Part shown: positions 45,456-54,642 of the stretch, piece by piece | How positions within the stretch are numbered: the stretch's first letter is position 1 | Layout: each line of letters begins with the position of its first letter | From: Pontibacter pudoricolor | GTDB taxonomy: Bacteria; Bacteroidota; Bacteroidia; Cytophagales; Hymenobacteraceae | Length of the DNA stretch: 64,000 bases | Assembly: GCF_010092985.1 (NCBI RefSeq) | Contig: NZ_CP048106.1 | Coordinates: 1,736,001 to 1,800,000 of the forward strand | Direction: 5' to 3' | The notes under the pieces: generated by a model | What the model was told of the DNA's origin: nothing | What the model saw: the letters and a program-made list of their open reading frames with translations, nothing else | The model's database searches: none | Made by a program: the position numbers and the translations under genes

Positions 45456-46467
45456 TTCCAGCCGTACAGCTATTGTAATTCTTAACTGGAATGGCCAGCG
45501 CTACCTGCAGCAGTTTCTGCCGTCGGTGCTCGCCAACAGCCCGGGCTGCGATATTATAGTTGCCGACAATGCCTCTAGTGATAACTCCACCGTTTACCTG
45601 GAGCAGCATTTCCCTCAGGTTCGTATTATCAGGCACACACAGAACTTTGGTTTTTGCGAAGGCTATAACTTAGCCCTGCAGCAGGTTGAGGCCGATTATT
45701 ATGTGCTGCTGAACTCGGATGTGGAAGTTACGCCGGGTTGGGTGGAGCCTATAGTTGCCTTGCTGGATGCCGACCAAACGATAGCTGCCTGTCAGCCCAA
45801 GATAAATGCACAGCAGCATCCCGATTTTCTGGAGCATGCCGGAGCCGCCGGCGGAATGATTGACACCTTTGGTTACCCCTTTTGCCGTGGCCGCCTGTTC
45901 GAAACCGTGGAAGAAGACCGTGGGCAGTATAACGATGTGAAGGAGATTTTCTGGGCTACCGGTGCGTGTATGTTTGTGCGCGCTAAACTATACCACGAAC
46001 TGGGTGGGCTGGAACCTGCTTTTTTTGCGCACATGGAAGAGATTGATCTTTGCTGGCGGGCTAAGAATGCGGGTTATAAGATCATGTATAATGGCAACAG
46101 CCGGGTTTACCATGTAGGTGGCGGCACGCTGCACAAATCAAATCCGCGTAAAACGTACCTGAATTTCCGGAATGGATTGGCACTGCTTTACAAAAATTTG
46201 CCTGGATCTGAACTAATACCAACTATAGTGCTGCGAATTTTAATGGATTGGCTGGCTGCTTTCAGGATGGTGATGGCCGGACAGACAGCAGACGCACGCG
46301 CCGTGCTGGATGCGCACGCCGATGTGCTGCGTAACAGCAGCTACTGGCGCAAACGCAGAAGAGCGCAGCAACCCAAAGGCAATTTTGCCCGAATGAGTGG
46401 CGTTTACAAAGGCAGTATTGTGTGGGAGTATTTTATACGCCAGAAGCGTATCGTACCGGAACTATAG
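45445..46467 (+). CDS. glycosyltransferase family 2 (rhamnosyltransferase-like)
   Basis: 340 residues from TTG 45445. TAIVILNWNGQRYLQQFL (8-25), IIVADNASSDNS, NFGFCEGYNLAL, LNSDVEV, ATGACMFVRAKLYHELGG and FFAHMEEIDLCWRAKNAGYKI make a WbbL-type GT2. Intact, unlike the GT2 at 36010. The start is set by the overlap with ybaB; the TAG stop is part of GGAACTATAG. Its 3' end overlaps the convergent PspC gene by 6 bases. Confidence 0.88.
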   Translation: MAYSSSRTAIVILNWNGQRYLQQFLPSVLANSPGCDIIVADNASSDNSTVYLEQHFPQVRIIRHTQNFGFCEGYNLALQQVEADYYVLLNSDVEVTPGWVEPIVALLDADQTIAACQPKINAQQHPDFLEHAGAAGGMIDTFGYPFCRGRLFETVEEDRGQYNDVKEIFWATGACMFVRAKLYHELGGLEPAFFAHMEEIDLCWRAKNAGYKIMYNGNSRVYHVGGGTLHKSNPRKTYLNFRNGLALLYKNLPGSELIPTIVLRILMDWLAAFRMVMAGQTADARAVLDAHADVLRNSSYWRKRRRAQQPKGNFARMSGVYKGSIVWEYFIRQKRIVPEL

Positions 46468-46692
46468 ATCCCAGACGGTGCTACGCTCACGACGCAGGCT
46501 TTTCTGTACGTTCATCCAGAAGGCAAGCATCAGGTAAATAAGTACCGGCGAGCCCATAGTCAGGAACGACACATAAATAAATGACAGGCGAATGCTACTG
46601 CTGGCTATGCCGAGTTTTTCGCCCAGCATCGTGCACACGCCAAAGGCCTGAGATTCGATAAAATACTGGATTCGTTTCATTAGCATTTCCAT
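46462..46692 (-). CDS. PspC-domain membrane protein (short)
   Basis: 76 residues containing one PspC domain: FGVCTMLGEKLGIASSSIRLSFIYVSFL, then a second hydrophobic segment ending LMLAFWM. Inner-membrane protein; in enterobacteria PspC belongs to the phage-shock response, but short Bacteroidota members have no assigned role. Met5 (MKRIQYF) may be the real start. No PspA gene nearby. Confidence 0.8.
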   Translation of the reverse strand: MEMLMKRIQYFIESQAFGVCTMLGEKLGIASSSIRLSFIYVSFLTMGSPVLIYLMLAFWMNVQKSLRRERSTVWDL

Positions 46693-46813
46693 TAAGTCTA
46701 TAAAATTAAGGTATTAACTTTTTTCATCAAAATCAGCCGTCGCTTTTAATATCAGCTAAACGGTATAAGAGAGGGTTTTGATGTACTTCTACGAACAAAC
46801 TTTATAACCAGCT

Positions 46814-48589
46814 ATGTCCTGTTACAAAAAAAAGTCTGCAGCCCTGTTCTTTTACATCGCCCTGATAGCCTTTGTTACCAGCAGCTGCACCCTGCACAAA
46901 ATGGTGCGCCTGGCAAAAAAGCAGGAAATTATAGTACAACCAACCCCGCTTGTTGCCAATGGCCAGCAGGTAGAATTTGAGCTGAAAGTATCCATGCCGC
47001 CCAACATTATAAAAGACGGGTACCGCTACAAAATGGATGTGTACTACGAATATGGTGAGCAGCAGCGCGAACAGATCGGGGCTATAAACTTCGAGTTTGG
47101 CGAGTTTTTGTACGAGAACGGCTGGCCAACTATAACCCGTCAGTTTTCTTTTCCTTACGCTCCTAAAAAGAACAAAGGCAAACTGTTTGTGCAGGGCATG
47201 GCCATAGAGAAAGAAACAGAAGATGTAAAGTACAGCGACGCTAAACAGATCGCAACCGGCCTGATCACCACTCCCCTGCTGATCGTGCGCAACAACGAGA
47301 TCCTGTTCATTCCTGACTCTTACGCCAACGAAGCTGATAAACCTGCGCTGTTAACGTTTTATTTTGAAGAGAATAACGCCAGGCTGCGCAGCCACCTGGG
47401 CTCTAACCTGTCTGTGCTGGACCAATACATCATGGATAATGTCGCTACCCAGGCCGTAACTATAACCGCATCGCAGTCGCCGGACGAAACGAAAGAGATG
47501 GCTCAGAAACGCCTGGAAGCGATGGAAAGTTATTACCGCGCTAAACTGGATGCACTTAACTATAACAACAAGAAAGTAACTATAAAAACACTTCCGCTAA
47601 AAAGCACCTGGGAGCAGTTGGTGACTAAAATCAAAGCATCTGCCTTACCAAAAGCCGTTATTCAGGAAGTAGCAACTATAGCCAGCAGCAATTTATCTGA
47701 TCAGGAAAAGGATGCGGCGCTGCAGAAAACACAAGCCAATGAGTATCTGCAACTATACGTATACCCTGCCCTGCGCTTTGCAGAAGTAACTATAAACTAT
47801 AGCCGCGATAAAAAATCAGATTACGAACTGTACCTACTGGCAAAGAAAATATCCGATGAGAAAGCGCCGGCCGATGCCCTGACCGAACAGGAACTACAGC
47901 ATGCCGCTACCTTAACTCCTCTTTTAGCCGAGAAAAAACAGATTTATGAAGCGGCAATAAAAACCACTAATAAATGGCCGGCTTACCATAACCTGGGCAA
48001 AGTGTATGTTGAAATGGCCCGCAAAGAATATCGCATAAAAGCCAGACAGGCATTGCTGGCAAAAGCTATCCATAATTTAACTTTTGCCGGTTTCCGAAAC
48101 CCGACTGCCCCGGTTTACTATAGTCTGGCAAGCGCTTACCACGTGCGCGGCGACAAACTGGAAGCACTGCAGTATTATGATTATGCCATTAAACTGGGCG
48201 GCAACCCGGAAGAACTGAAACGTATTTTTGCTGATAAAGCTGCCTTGGAAATTGAAATAGGCCAGTTTGATGATGCTATTGAAAGCCTGAAATACTCCGG
48301 TAATGGTTACCAGACACAAATGAACCTGGGCCTGAGCTACCTGCTAAAAGAGAACTATGAAGGCGCACAGGAATTTTACAACAGGGCACTGGAACTGCAA
48401 CCAAACGATGCACTGGCAAACTATAGTTTAGCTGTAATTGCTGCCCGAACCAAAAACGAGCCCATGCTCACCACGCACCTGCGCCAATCTATGAGAGCGG
48501 ATAACTCCTTTACCTTAAAGGCCATTGAAGATATGGAATTTGATGCTTACCGTGCGGAACAGGCTTATAAAGATGCGTTTAAACTATAA
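46814..48589 (+). CDS. TPR-repeat lipoprotein, function unknown
   Basis: 591 residues. A lipoprotein signal has a hydrophobic segment at 9-22 and a lipobox ending at Cys25 (TSSC). A beta-rich region (about 40-190) is followed by a helical middle. Several tetratricopeptide units lie at about 390-560 (AYHNLGKVYVEMAR, VYYSLASAYHVRGDKLEALQYYDYAIKLGG, MNLGLSYLLKENYEGAQEFYNRALELQPND). Predicted outer-membrane or periplasmic scaffold. Its name is not recognised. Rich in embedded AACTATA words. Confidence 0.8.
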   Translation: MSCYKKKSAALFFYIALIAFVTSSCTLHKMVRLAKKQEIIVQPTPLVANGQQVEFELKVSMPPNIIKDGYRYKMDVYYEYGEQQREQIGAINFEFGEFLYENGWPTITRQFSFPYAPKKNKGKLFVQGMAIEKETEDVKYSDAKQIATGLITTPLLIVRNNEILFIPDSYANEADKPALLTFYFEENNARLRSHLGSNLSVLDQYIMDNVATQAVTITASQSPDETKEMAQKRLEAMESYYRAKLDALNYNNKKVTIKTLPLKSTWEQLVTKIKASALPKAVIQEVATIASSNLSDQEKDAALQKTQANEYLQLYVYPALRFAEVTINYSRDKKSDYELYLLAKKISDEKAPADALTEQELQHAATLTPLLAEKKQIYEAAIKTTNKWPAYHNLGKVYVEMARKEYRIKARQALLAKAIHNLTFAGFRNPTAPVYYSLASAYHVRGDKLEALQYYDYAIKLGGNPEELKRIFADKAALEIEIGQFDDAIESLKYSGNGYQTQMNLGLSYLLKENYEGAQEFYNRALELQPNDALANYSLAVIAARTKNEPMLTTHLRQSMRADNSFTLKAIEDMEFDAYRAEQAYKDAFKL

Positions 48590-48672
48590 CACAGTATAAA
48601 TGCCGGAGCTTGCCTTGTAAATTGAAAGAGTTATCTTAATTTTACCACCTGAACGAGAATAAAACATCTGAT

Positions 48673-49656
48673 ATGCGAAGTATACAGTTTAGAGAAGCCC
48701 TGCGCGAAGCCATGTCGGAAGAAATGCGCCGCGATAAGAGCGTGTTTCTGATGGGTGAAGAAGTTGCAGAATATAACGGTGCTTACAAAGTTAGTCAAGG
48801 CATGCTGGACGAATTTGGTCCGGAGCGTGTAATAGATACCCCGATTGCTGAGCTTGGTTTTGCCGGTATCGGTGTAGGTGCATCCATGAACGGGTTACGC
48901 CCGATCATCGAATTCATGACATTCAACTTCTCGCTGGTTGCCATTGACCAGGTGATAAACTCAGCGGCTAAAATGATGTCGATGTCAGGTGGCCAGTACT
49001 CCTGCCCTATCGTTTTCCGTGGCCCTACTGGTAGCGCCGGTATGTTGTCGTCGCAGCACTCGCAGAACTTCGAGAACTGGTATGCCAACACGCCAGGTTT
49101 AAAGGTGGTTGTGCCATCTAACCCTTACGATGCAAAAGGCCTGATGAAGTCTGCCATCCGCGATAACGACCCTGTTATTTTTATGGAGTCTGAGCAGATG
49201 TACGGCGACAAAGGCGAAGTTCCTGAAGAAGAATACCTGATTCCGATCGGTGTTGCTGATATCAAGCGCGAAGGCACTGATGTAACTATAGTTTCTTTTG
49301 GTAAGATGATGAAAGTAGCCCTTGCTGCTGCTGAAGAACTGGCCAAAGATGGTGTAAATGCGGAAGTAATTGACCTGCGCACAGTTCGCCCTATCGACTA
49401 TAAAACCCTGATCGAGTCTGTTAAAAAGACGAACCGCATGGTGGTAGTAGAAGAAGCATGGCCGCTGGCATCTATCTCTTCTGAGCTAGCTTACCACGTA
49501 CAGAGCAACGCCTTTGATTACATGGATGCTCCGGTTAAGCGTGTTACCTGCCGCGATGTTCCGCTTCCGTATGCGCCTACGCTTATCGAGGCATCTTTGC
49601 CAAACGTAGCACGTACTATTGAAGCTGTTAAACAAGTAATGTATTCTAAAGCATAA
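48673..49656 (+). CDS. pdhB: pyruvate dehydrogenase E1 component subunit beta
   Basis: Partner of E1-alpha in oxidative decarboxylation of pyruvate with TPP; supplies the transketolase-like second half. 327 residues with [74 protein letters not shown] and [21 protein letters not shown] C-terminal blocks. The alpha subunit and E2 are not adjacent, which is common in Cytophagales. Converges on yihY with a shared hairpin. Confidence 0.94.
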   Translation: MRSIQFREALREAMSEEMRRDKSVFLMGEEVAEYNGAYKVSQGMLDEFGPERVIDTPIAELGFAGIGVGASMNGLRPIIEFMTFNFSLVAIDQVINSAAKMMSMSGGQYSCPIVFRGPTGSAGMLSSQHSQNFENWYANTPGLKVVVPSNPYDAKGLMKSAIRDNDPVIFMESEQMYGDKGEVPEEEYLIPIGVADIKREGTDVTIVSFGKMMKVALAAAEELAKDGVNAEVIDLRTVRPIDYKTLIESVKKTNRMVVVEEAWPLASISSELAYHVQSNAFDYMDAPVKRVTCRDVPLPYAPTLIEASLPNVARTIEAVKQVMYSKA

Positions 49657-49677
49657 TCAGCTTTAAACCCTGATAAG

Positions 49678-49705
49678 AAAGGCGACTTATAACGAGTCGC
49701 CTTTT
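49678..49705. terminator. bidirectional hairpin overlapping the yihY stop
   Basis: Perfect 10-bp stem (aaaggcgact 49678-49687, agtcgccttt 49695-49704) with T run on the plus side; serves pdhB and overlaps the last codons of the convergent yihY. Confidence 0.75.
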
Positions 49706-50643
49706 TCTTTGCTTTTAACTTCTACTTTGCCGGTATCGGTATCAATCTCCACTTCCTTTTTTTTTACTTTCACGGCTGTATCCTCGGGCTCTATCTTTTT
49801 ATCGTGGGCTTTGGAATATACCTGCGTAAATTCTGCTCCAAACAGGAAAATGACCGCCGTATAGTACACCCACACCAGTATCAGCACCAGTGAGCCTGCC
49901 GCGCCATAGGTATCTGCCAGCGGGTCGTGCTGAAAGTAAATGTTGAGTATATATTTACCCAGCACAAAAAGAATTGACGTAACAGCAGCCCCTACCCACA
50001 CATTCTTCCAGCGAATTTTGGCATCGGGCAGCACGCGGTAAATAGCTGCAAATATGACAGTACTGATGATGAGCGAAACAAGGATGTTGGCTATAGTTAT
50101 AAAGTAAATCGCGACACCAGAGAACTGCTGCCGCAGAAAATCATACACAATACCCAAGGCCACATCTATAGAAAGCGACACCAGCAACAGGAAACCCATA
50201 CTTATTACCATAGCCAGCGACAGTACACGACTGATCAGCAGTTTCAGCCAACCTTTCTCAATTTTGGCTTTTACTTCCCACATGGCATTCAGGGAGTCCT
50301 GCAGGGCTACAAAAACGGTGGTTGCCGAGAAGATCATAGTTGCTACGCCAACTATAGTACCGATAGTGGTAGCATCTGAAAGAGCTGCATTTTCGATGAT
50401 GCTTTGGAACTGCGTGGCACTGTTTCGGCCAACTATACCGCCCAACTGTTTTACAACCTCGCCTTTTACCGCATCCTGACCAAAGGCTGCACCCGCAATG
50501 CGAATGGTGATGATAAGCACCGCCGGAAGAGAAAAGATGGTATAGAAGCCGATAATGGCCGCATAATCCAGCGGATTATCCTCTACAAATTCTTTGAAGG
50601 TCTGCTTAGTGATCTCCCAGGTGGAGGCAACACGTTTGTTCAT
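49687..50643 (-). CDS. YihY/BrkB family membrane protein
   Basis: 318 residues with six membrane segments and the YihY signature: PLDYAAIIGFYTIFSLPAVL (about 21-40), GTIVGVATMIFSATTVFVALQDSLNAMW, and LADTYGAAGSLVLILVWVYYTAVIFLFGAEFTQVY. Once annotated as RNase BN, which was later disproved; transport or envelope function is presumed. A charged Lys/Glu-rich C-terminal tail (about 275-318) is unusual in length. Confidence 0.9.
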   Translation of the reverse strand: MNKRVASTWEITKQTFKEFVEDNPLDYAAIIGFYTIFSLPAVLIITIRIAGAAFGQDAVKGEVVKQLGGIVGRNSATQFQSIIENAALSDATTIGTIVGVATMIFSATTVFVALQDSLNAMWEVKAKIEKGWLKLLISRVLSLAMVISMGFLLLVSLSIDVALGIVYDFLRQQFSGVAIYFITIANILVSLIISTVIFAAIYRVLPDAKIRWKNVWVGAAVTSILFVLGKYILNIYFQHDPLADTYGAAGSLVLILVWVYYTAVIFLFGAEFTQVYSKAHDKKIEPEDTAVKVKKKEVEIDTDTGKVEVKSKEKGDSL

Positions 50644-50749
50644 GCGCTTATAGCTATAGTTGCAACGACTTTTATTTTGTTGAAATCAGCTATAGTTACG
50701 GGAGATTATAATTTGTTGATGCCTGAGCATGGCGTTTGAATAGTTTTAT

Positions 50750-51013
50750 AGCTCCTGCGCTCGCGTTCCGCGAGTGTAAACGATAGGTGGTGTTCCGCCA
50801 CAACTATACCAGTTACCGCCAGTTACAAACTGGTAAGCCTTGGCAACCAGTTTGTAACTGGCGAGTTTTAAAATTATAGTTTAGCCAGTTACAAACTGGC
50901 CCCATGTTGAGCCACAAGTTGCAAACTTGCGGCATACAATGAATATATTGAGATAAAGGCGGCCAGAGTCCGCAAGTAACTCACACTCGCGGGACGTGAG
51001 CGAAGGCAGGAGT
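50750..51013. repeat. MITE/REPIN-like element with imperfect terminal inverted repeats
   Basis: The left end (ctcctgcgctcgcgttccgc from about 50751) and the right end (reverse complement ctcctgccttcgctcacgtc, up to about 51013) form imperfect inverted repeats. Inside is a perfect 18-bp hairpin (cgccagttacaaactggt 50817-50834, accagtttgtaactggcg 50846-50863), another ccagttacaaactggc copy (about 50885-50900), and caagttgcaaacttg (about 50915). Non-coding. Lies between the YihY gene and a pseudogene. Confidence 0.6.
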
Positions 51014-51017
51014 TGCA

Positions 51018-51458
51018 TTAATTGCTACTATTATGCAGCTCTCCAAAATCATATCCTTGCTCATTTAACCTTAATCTTTCTTCATCACTCATCTGAGCAA
51101 AGACATAGTTCTCGTGAGTTATAGTTGCCAGTATCTCAACACCATCCTTTATCAGAGAAAGGTCTTCAAGCTGATAATTAATCCATTCTTTATATGGCTT
51201 TGAAAGTATAAATTTCTTTACTCTGGCTGTTAGTCAATACCTTCGACTAATTCCGCTTGAATATATTTTATTCTTCCTTTCTAATTCTTCAATCAAATCT
51301 GGCTCAATGGCCACTAATTCAGGATTTAATTCTAAAGAAACATAAAGGATATTAAATTCCGCAAAATCAGCATCTTTTAAATAAATATTCAGGAGATCAT
51401 ACCACTTTTCATCAGATACTATACTTTCTGATAGAGCAAATAAATTTGCCTTCTCCAT
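51018..51458 (-). pseudogene. small protein gene interrupted by an in-frame TGA
   Basis: From ATG 51458 the frame gives 74 residues (MEKANLFALSESIVSDEKWYD..SGISRRY) to a TGA at 51234-51236. The same frame then stays open for 71 codons, with protein-like sequence (VKKFILSKPYKEWINYQLEDL, VEILATITHENYVFAQMSDEERLRLNEQGYDFGELH), to a TAA at 51018-51020. No usual start codon lies close after the TGA. The simplest reading is a 145-residue ancestor with a nonsense mutation. Family not recognised; composition suggests an immunity-like or hypothetical cytoplasmic protein. The first part may still be made. Confidence 0.55.
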
Positions 51459-51498
51459 GTCATTTTTGAAAGAAACCAGAGTATAAAATAACCAACCC

Positions 51499-52212
51499 CT
51501 ACTCCTGCAACGTTAGCTTAGCCAGGTAATTCCCGTTCTCCCCTTCGTAAAGCACTTCCATTGTAAAGCCATGTTCTTCGGCGTATTGCTCCAGCAGGCT
51601 GGCATCAATAAAGAGCCACTTAAACCTGCCGCTTTCGTGCGTCTTATAGCGCATGTTATATTCCACTTCGCCATAGTAGCCGGCATTCAGATCAAGCAAT
51701 ACAGAGCCGTCTTCCTGCTCATACATGTATAGTATATCCGACGACTCAAGCAGGATCTGACCACCCGGATTTAGGATCGTTTTAGCGTGCACCAGGAAAC
51801 GGTACAAACCGAACAGGTCGCCAACTATACCAATGCCGTTCATCAGCATCAGCAATGTGTCGTATTTCTGATCTTTTAGAGTAAGTACATCGGCAAGCTG
51901 TACGTTTTCTACGCCGCGCTTTTGCATGGCTTCCACAGCGCCTTCCGAAATATCCAGGGCAGTGACCTGAAGGCCATGCTCCTGCAAAAGCAAACTATGG
52001 CAACCGGCTCCGGCACCCACATCCAGCACATGGCCACGGCATTCCTGCAAGGCTATCGTCTCAAGCTCTGGCATTTCCTCTTCCTGCCTGAAAAGGTAAT
52101 CTACAGGTATAATATCGTCTTCGGTCAGGTTGGACGAAACAGTTATACTACCGTTCTTTTTACCCTGCAGGTAATCATTTATAGCAGCTCCGATCGGGTC
52201 GTTCTTAATCAT
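51499..52212 (-). CDS. class I SAM-dependent methyltransferase
   Basis: 237 residues. A leader with PIGAAINDYLQGK precedes the SAM site HVLDVGAGAGCHSLLLQEHGLQVTALDIS (about 61-89). Next comes motif IV-like YDTLLMLMNGIGIVGDL, and GGQILLESSD. Small-molecule methyltransferase of unknown substrate. The stop lies 40 bases before the pseudogene start on the same strand. Confidence 0.85.
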   Translation of the reverse strand: MIKNDPIGAAINDYLQGKKNGSITVSSNLTEDDIIPVDYLFRQEEEMPELETIALQECRGHVLDVGAGAGCHSLLLQEHGLQVTALDISEGAVEAMQKRGVENVQLADVLTLKDQKYDTLLMLMNGIGIVGDLFGLYRFLVHAKTILNPGGQILLESSDILYMYEQEDGSVLLDLNAGYYGEVEYNMRYKTHESGRFKWLFIDASLLEQYAEEHGFTMEVLYEGENGNYLAKLTLQE

Positions 52213-52412
52213 CTTGTAAAGTTACGAAAAGTAAAGTTCGGCGAAATATTGGCATTATAAAATACTTTTTTGAACTATACTAATTATATGGATCTCCTAA
52301 TACTACACCACTCACCTTACTATCAACCTGTTACACAAAATTACCAGGCAACACTTGTTGCATTTAATAAAAAAATATGTAGCTTTAGCAGCAATCCTTG
52401 ACCTTTTAGCCC

Positions 52413-52979
52413 ATGAGTTCAGCAGTTTTTAGTCACGTTCTGTTTATGAATCCGAAACTGGAAGTTAAATACTTATACCTTGAGAAGTCGCGCAACAAGC
52501 TGCTTAACGACCTTCTCGGTATTGATGATACACTACTTAACACCTGCCCTGCTGAAGGTAAATGGTCTATTGGGCAAATTGCCGCGCACCTGTTGCAGGT
52601 AGAGCAGCTAACGATCGGCTACATCCAGAACAAGTTAAGCAAAGAGGAAGAACTGCACACCTCATCTATAAAGAATATGGTGAGTTCGGTGATGTTAAAA
52701 GTGGCGCTTAACTCCGGCATGAAATTTAAAGCCCCGAAAGTGGCTGCCTCTGTTCCGGATGTGGTATCGCTGGATAAAGTGCGTGCCCAGTGGGACGAGA
52801 CCAGGTATAAACTGGAAGACCTGCTGACTGAAATTCCGCCTGCCATGCTGGATAAATGCCTGTTCAGACACCCGTATGCCGGAATGTTAAATGCCTCCCA
52901 GACGCTAACTTTTTTGCAGGATCATTTTAACCACCACCTGCACCAGGTAAACCACCTCAAACAGCAACTTACAAAGTAA
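52413..52979 (+). CDS. DinB-like (DinB_2) protein
   Basis: 188 residues, four-helix bundle. The segment CPAEGKWSIGQIAAHLLQVEQLTIGYIQ (about 45-72) and the C-terminal HHLHQVNHL carry the three histidines that bind the metal in DinB/YfiT folds. Met12 (MNPKLEVKYL, 52446) may be the true start. Relatives include thiol-S-transferases and damage-inducible proteins; the activity is not predicted. Confidence 0.85.
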   Translation: MSSAVFSHVLFMNPKLEVKYLYLEKSRNKLLNDLLGIDDTLLNTCPAEGKWSIGQIAAHLLQVEQLTIGYIQNKLSKEEELHTSSIKNMVSSVMLKVALNSGMKFKAPKVAASVPDVVSLDKVRAQWDETRYKLEDLLTEIPPAMLDKCLFRHPYAGMLNASQTLTFLQDHFNHHLHQVNHLKQQLTK

Positions 52980-53042
52980 GCCCAACTATAGTTATCCATT
53001 GCCGGGTAAGTACGTAAGTATCCTTATTTACAGACTATAGGT

Positions 53043-53648
53043 ATGGTTTCAGAAAGTTTACCCACGTTTATGGGCGTGGACTATGGCTCTAAACTAGCCG
53101 GCACTACTGCCGCTGCCATGGTACATAACGGGCAGATAGAACTATGGCAAAGTGCCCGCGGCCAGGATGCAGATGATTTCCTGCTGAAACTTATTCTGGA
53201 GAAAAGGCCTGCCACTGTATTTATAGATGCTCCGCTTACTTTACCCAAGGTCTACAGCCAGTTACCTTATAGTTCCGGCTCCGATTTCTTTTACCGTACC
53301 TGCGACCGCGAGGTACAGGCCATGTCGCCGATGTTTATTGGCGGCTTAACTGCCCGCGCTATAAAACTCAGAACTACCCTTGCCGAGCACGGAATCGCTG
53401 TTTTAGAAACGTATCCTACCCAACTTGCCCGTATACTTTTGCCTGACGAGAAGAGCTATAAAAAAGATCTTGCAACGTTGCCTGTTATAGCGCAACTGCT
53501 GCAAGATCAGATGAATTATGCTTTTGCCCAAACTCCAACAGACTGGCACCAGTTCGATGCGCTGCTGGCCTGGTTAAGTGGTTTCCGGCATCTCTCCGGC
53601 AAAGCTATACTTTACGGAGATGCCCACGAAGGTCGGATTATAGTTTAG
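53043..53648 (+). CDS. DUF429 family, predicted RNase H-like nuclease
   Basis: 201 residues. The N-terminal FMGVDYGSKLAGTT (9-22) is the first acidic strand of an RNase H fold. VFIDAPLTLP (about 59-68) and FDALLAWLSG (about 169-178) give the other acidic positions typical of DUF429. Function unproven. Ends with a TTATAGTT word and overlaps the convergent lipoprotein gene by 4 bases. Confidence 0.75.
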   Translation: MVSESLPTFMGVDYGSKLAGTTAAAMVHNGQIELWQSARGQDADDFLLKLILEKRPATVFIDAPLTLPKVYSQLPYSSGSDFFYRTCDREVQAMSPMFIGGLTARAIKLRTTLAEHGIAVLETYPTQLARILLPDEKSYKKDLATLPVIAQLLQDQMNYAFAQTPTDWHQFDALLAWLSGFRHLSGKAILYGDAHEGRIIV

Positions 53649-54253
53649 TTATTCCCACCCAGGTCGCCGGCTGTTTCCAGGGTACGGAACTCCATTTGCA
53701 GCGCCTTTATTTTAACTTCGTCGTCGGTGTTCAGCCCTTCGTCCACTTCGTCTTTCCGCTCGTTTAGAGAGTTTAACACCATTTTCACCATTTCCCAATC
53801 CTGGTTGGTCCAGGAGCCATGCTGTTTACGTACGTTCTCTAAAAATGTAATGTAAACCTGCCGCACATTTCCCTGGGTTATAGTTGCTTTGTCAGCATAA
53901 GTGCCCAGTAGCTTTTGCTCCCATTCTGCAAGGCGGGCTGCACGACGCGTAGTTTCGTACTCTTTGTCAGCTTTGTTAAAATCTTCTTTCAGTTTCTGAT
54001 AATCCTGCTTCAGCTCATCTGAAAAACCCTCCTGTTTTACGTCGAGTTCCTGCGTGCGGGTAGCAAAATCTGCTTTGGCACGCTTCCAGTCTTCTTCAGT
54101 GCGGTCGGCTACATTGCTGGTGGTCTGGCTTACCCAGTTTCTGAAATCACCGAGTTCATCTTCTACTTCGGCCTCCTTTGATGCAGAGCAACTGCTCAGA
54201 ACAGTACTTGCTATAAAGAGTAATCCGAATAAATATAAAGTAATGCGTTTCAT
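53645..54253 (-). CDS. small alpha-helical lipoprotein, function unknown
   Basis: 202 residues. Lipoprotein signal with hydrophobic stretch 5-19 and lipobox LSSC (Cys22). The rest is charged and helical (NWVSQTTSNVADRTEEDWKRAKADFATRTQELD...), with repeated Trp-containing DWxxxK segments as in Bacteroidota DUF6565-like proteins. Probably anchored in the outer membrane facing the periplasm. Confidence 0.75.
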   Translation of the reverse strand: MKRITLYLFGLLFIASTVLSSCSASKEAEVEDELGDFRNWVSQTTSNVADRTEEDWKRAKADFATRTQELDVKQEGFSDELKQDYQKLKEDFNKADKEYETTRRAARLAEWEQKLLGTYADKATITQGNVRQVYITFLENVRKQHGSWTNQDWEMVKMVLNSLNERKDEVDEGLNTDDEVKIKALQMEFRTLETAGDLGGNN

Positions 54254-54585
54254 AGTTATACAATTATTAAATGGTGCCTGTTAAATGTTGCTTTTAGTAC
54301 GCAAATATTACTTTTAAGATATAGCCAGGGCGCGCTAAAACAGATGTAAACAATTACTAATCAGCACTTTTATTAAACTCCCTGAGTTCATCGCCGTACA
54401 TAATTACAACCACTCTTTCTAATGTACTTAACAGGAAACCGTGTGACCTGTACTAAAAAAGACTTTTAAGATTTGGAGATCACGTTGCCAACAGGCGGCT
54501 CAAGACTGTAGTAACCTATACTTCGAGTATGCGCGTTTTTAATGCACAAGTGAAGTATAGGTTATGTCTTTTTATAACGCATAAA
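54254..54585. other. 332-bp spacer with a long-looped hairpin
   Basis: No gene seen. aacctatacttc (54513-54524) pairs exactly with gaagtataggtt (54552-54563) across a 27-nt loop. It could be a terminator remnant, a regulatory RNA or a protein-binding palindrome. The spacer must also hold the promoter of the lipoprotein gene on the minus strand; no exact -7 box was found. Confidence 0.4.
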
Positions 54586-54622
54586 AAAGCGACGGCCCCT
54601 GTTATAAAGGAGCCGCCGCTTT
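54586..54622 (-). terminator. intrinsic terminator of the thioredoxin-TPR gene
   Basis: aaagcgacggcccc (54586-54599) pairs 12 of 14 with ggagccgccgcttt (54609-54622); the plus-strand A run gives a U tract on the minus transcript. Confidence 0.7.
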
Positions 54623-54642
54623 GTAGTTTAAACTATAGCTGG

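Noticed and set aside
51234..51236. TGA read as selenocysteine
   Set aside because: No selenoprotein family likeness, and no SECIS-like hairpin was evident directly after it; a nonsense mutation is simpler.
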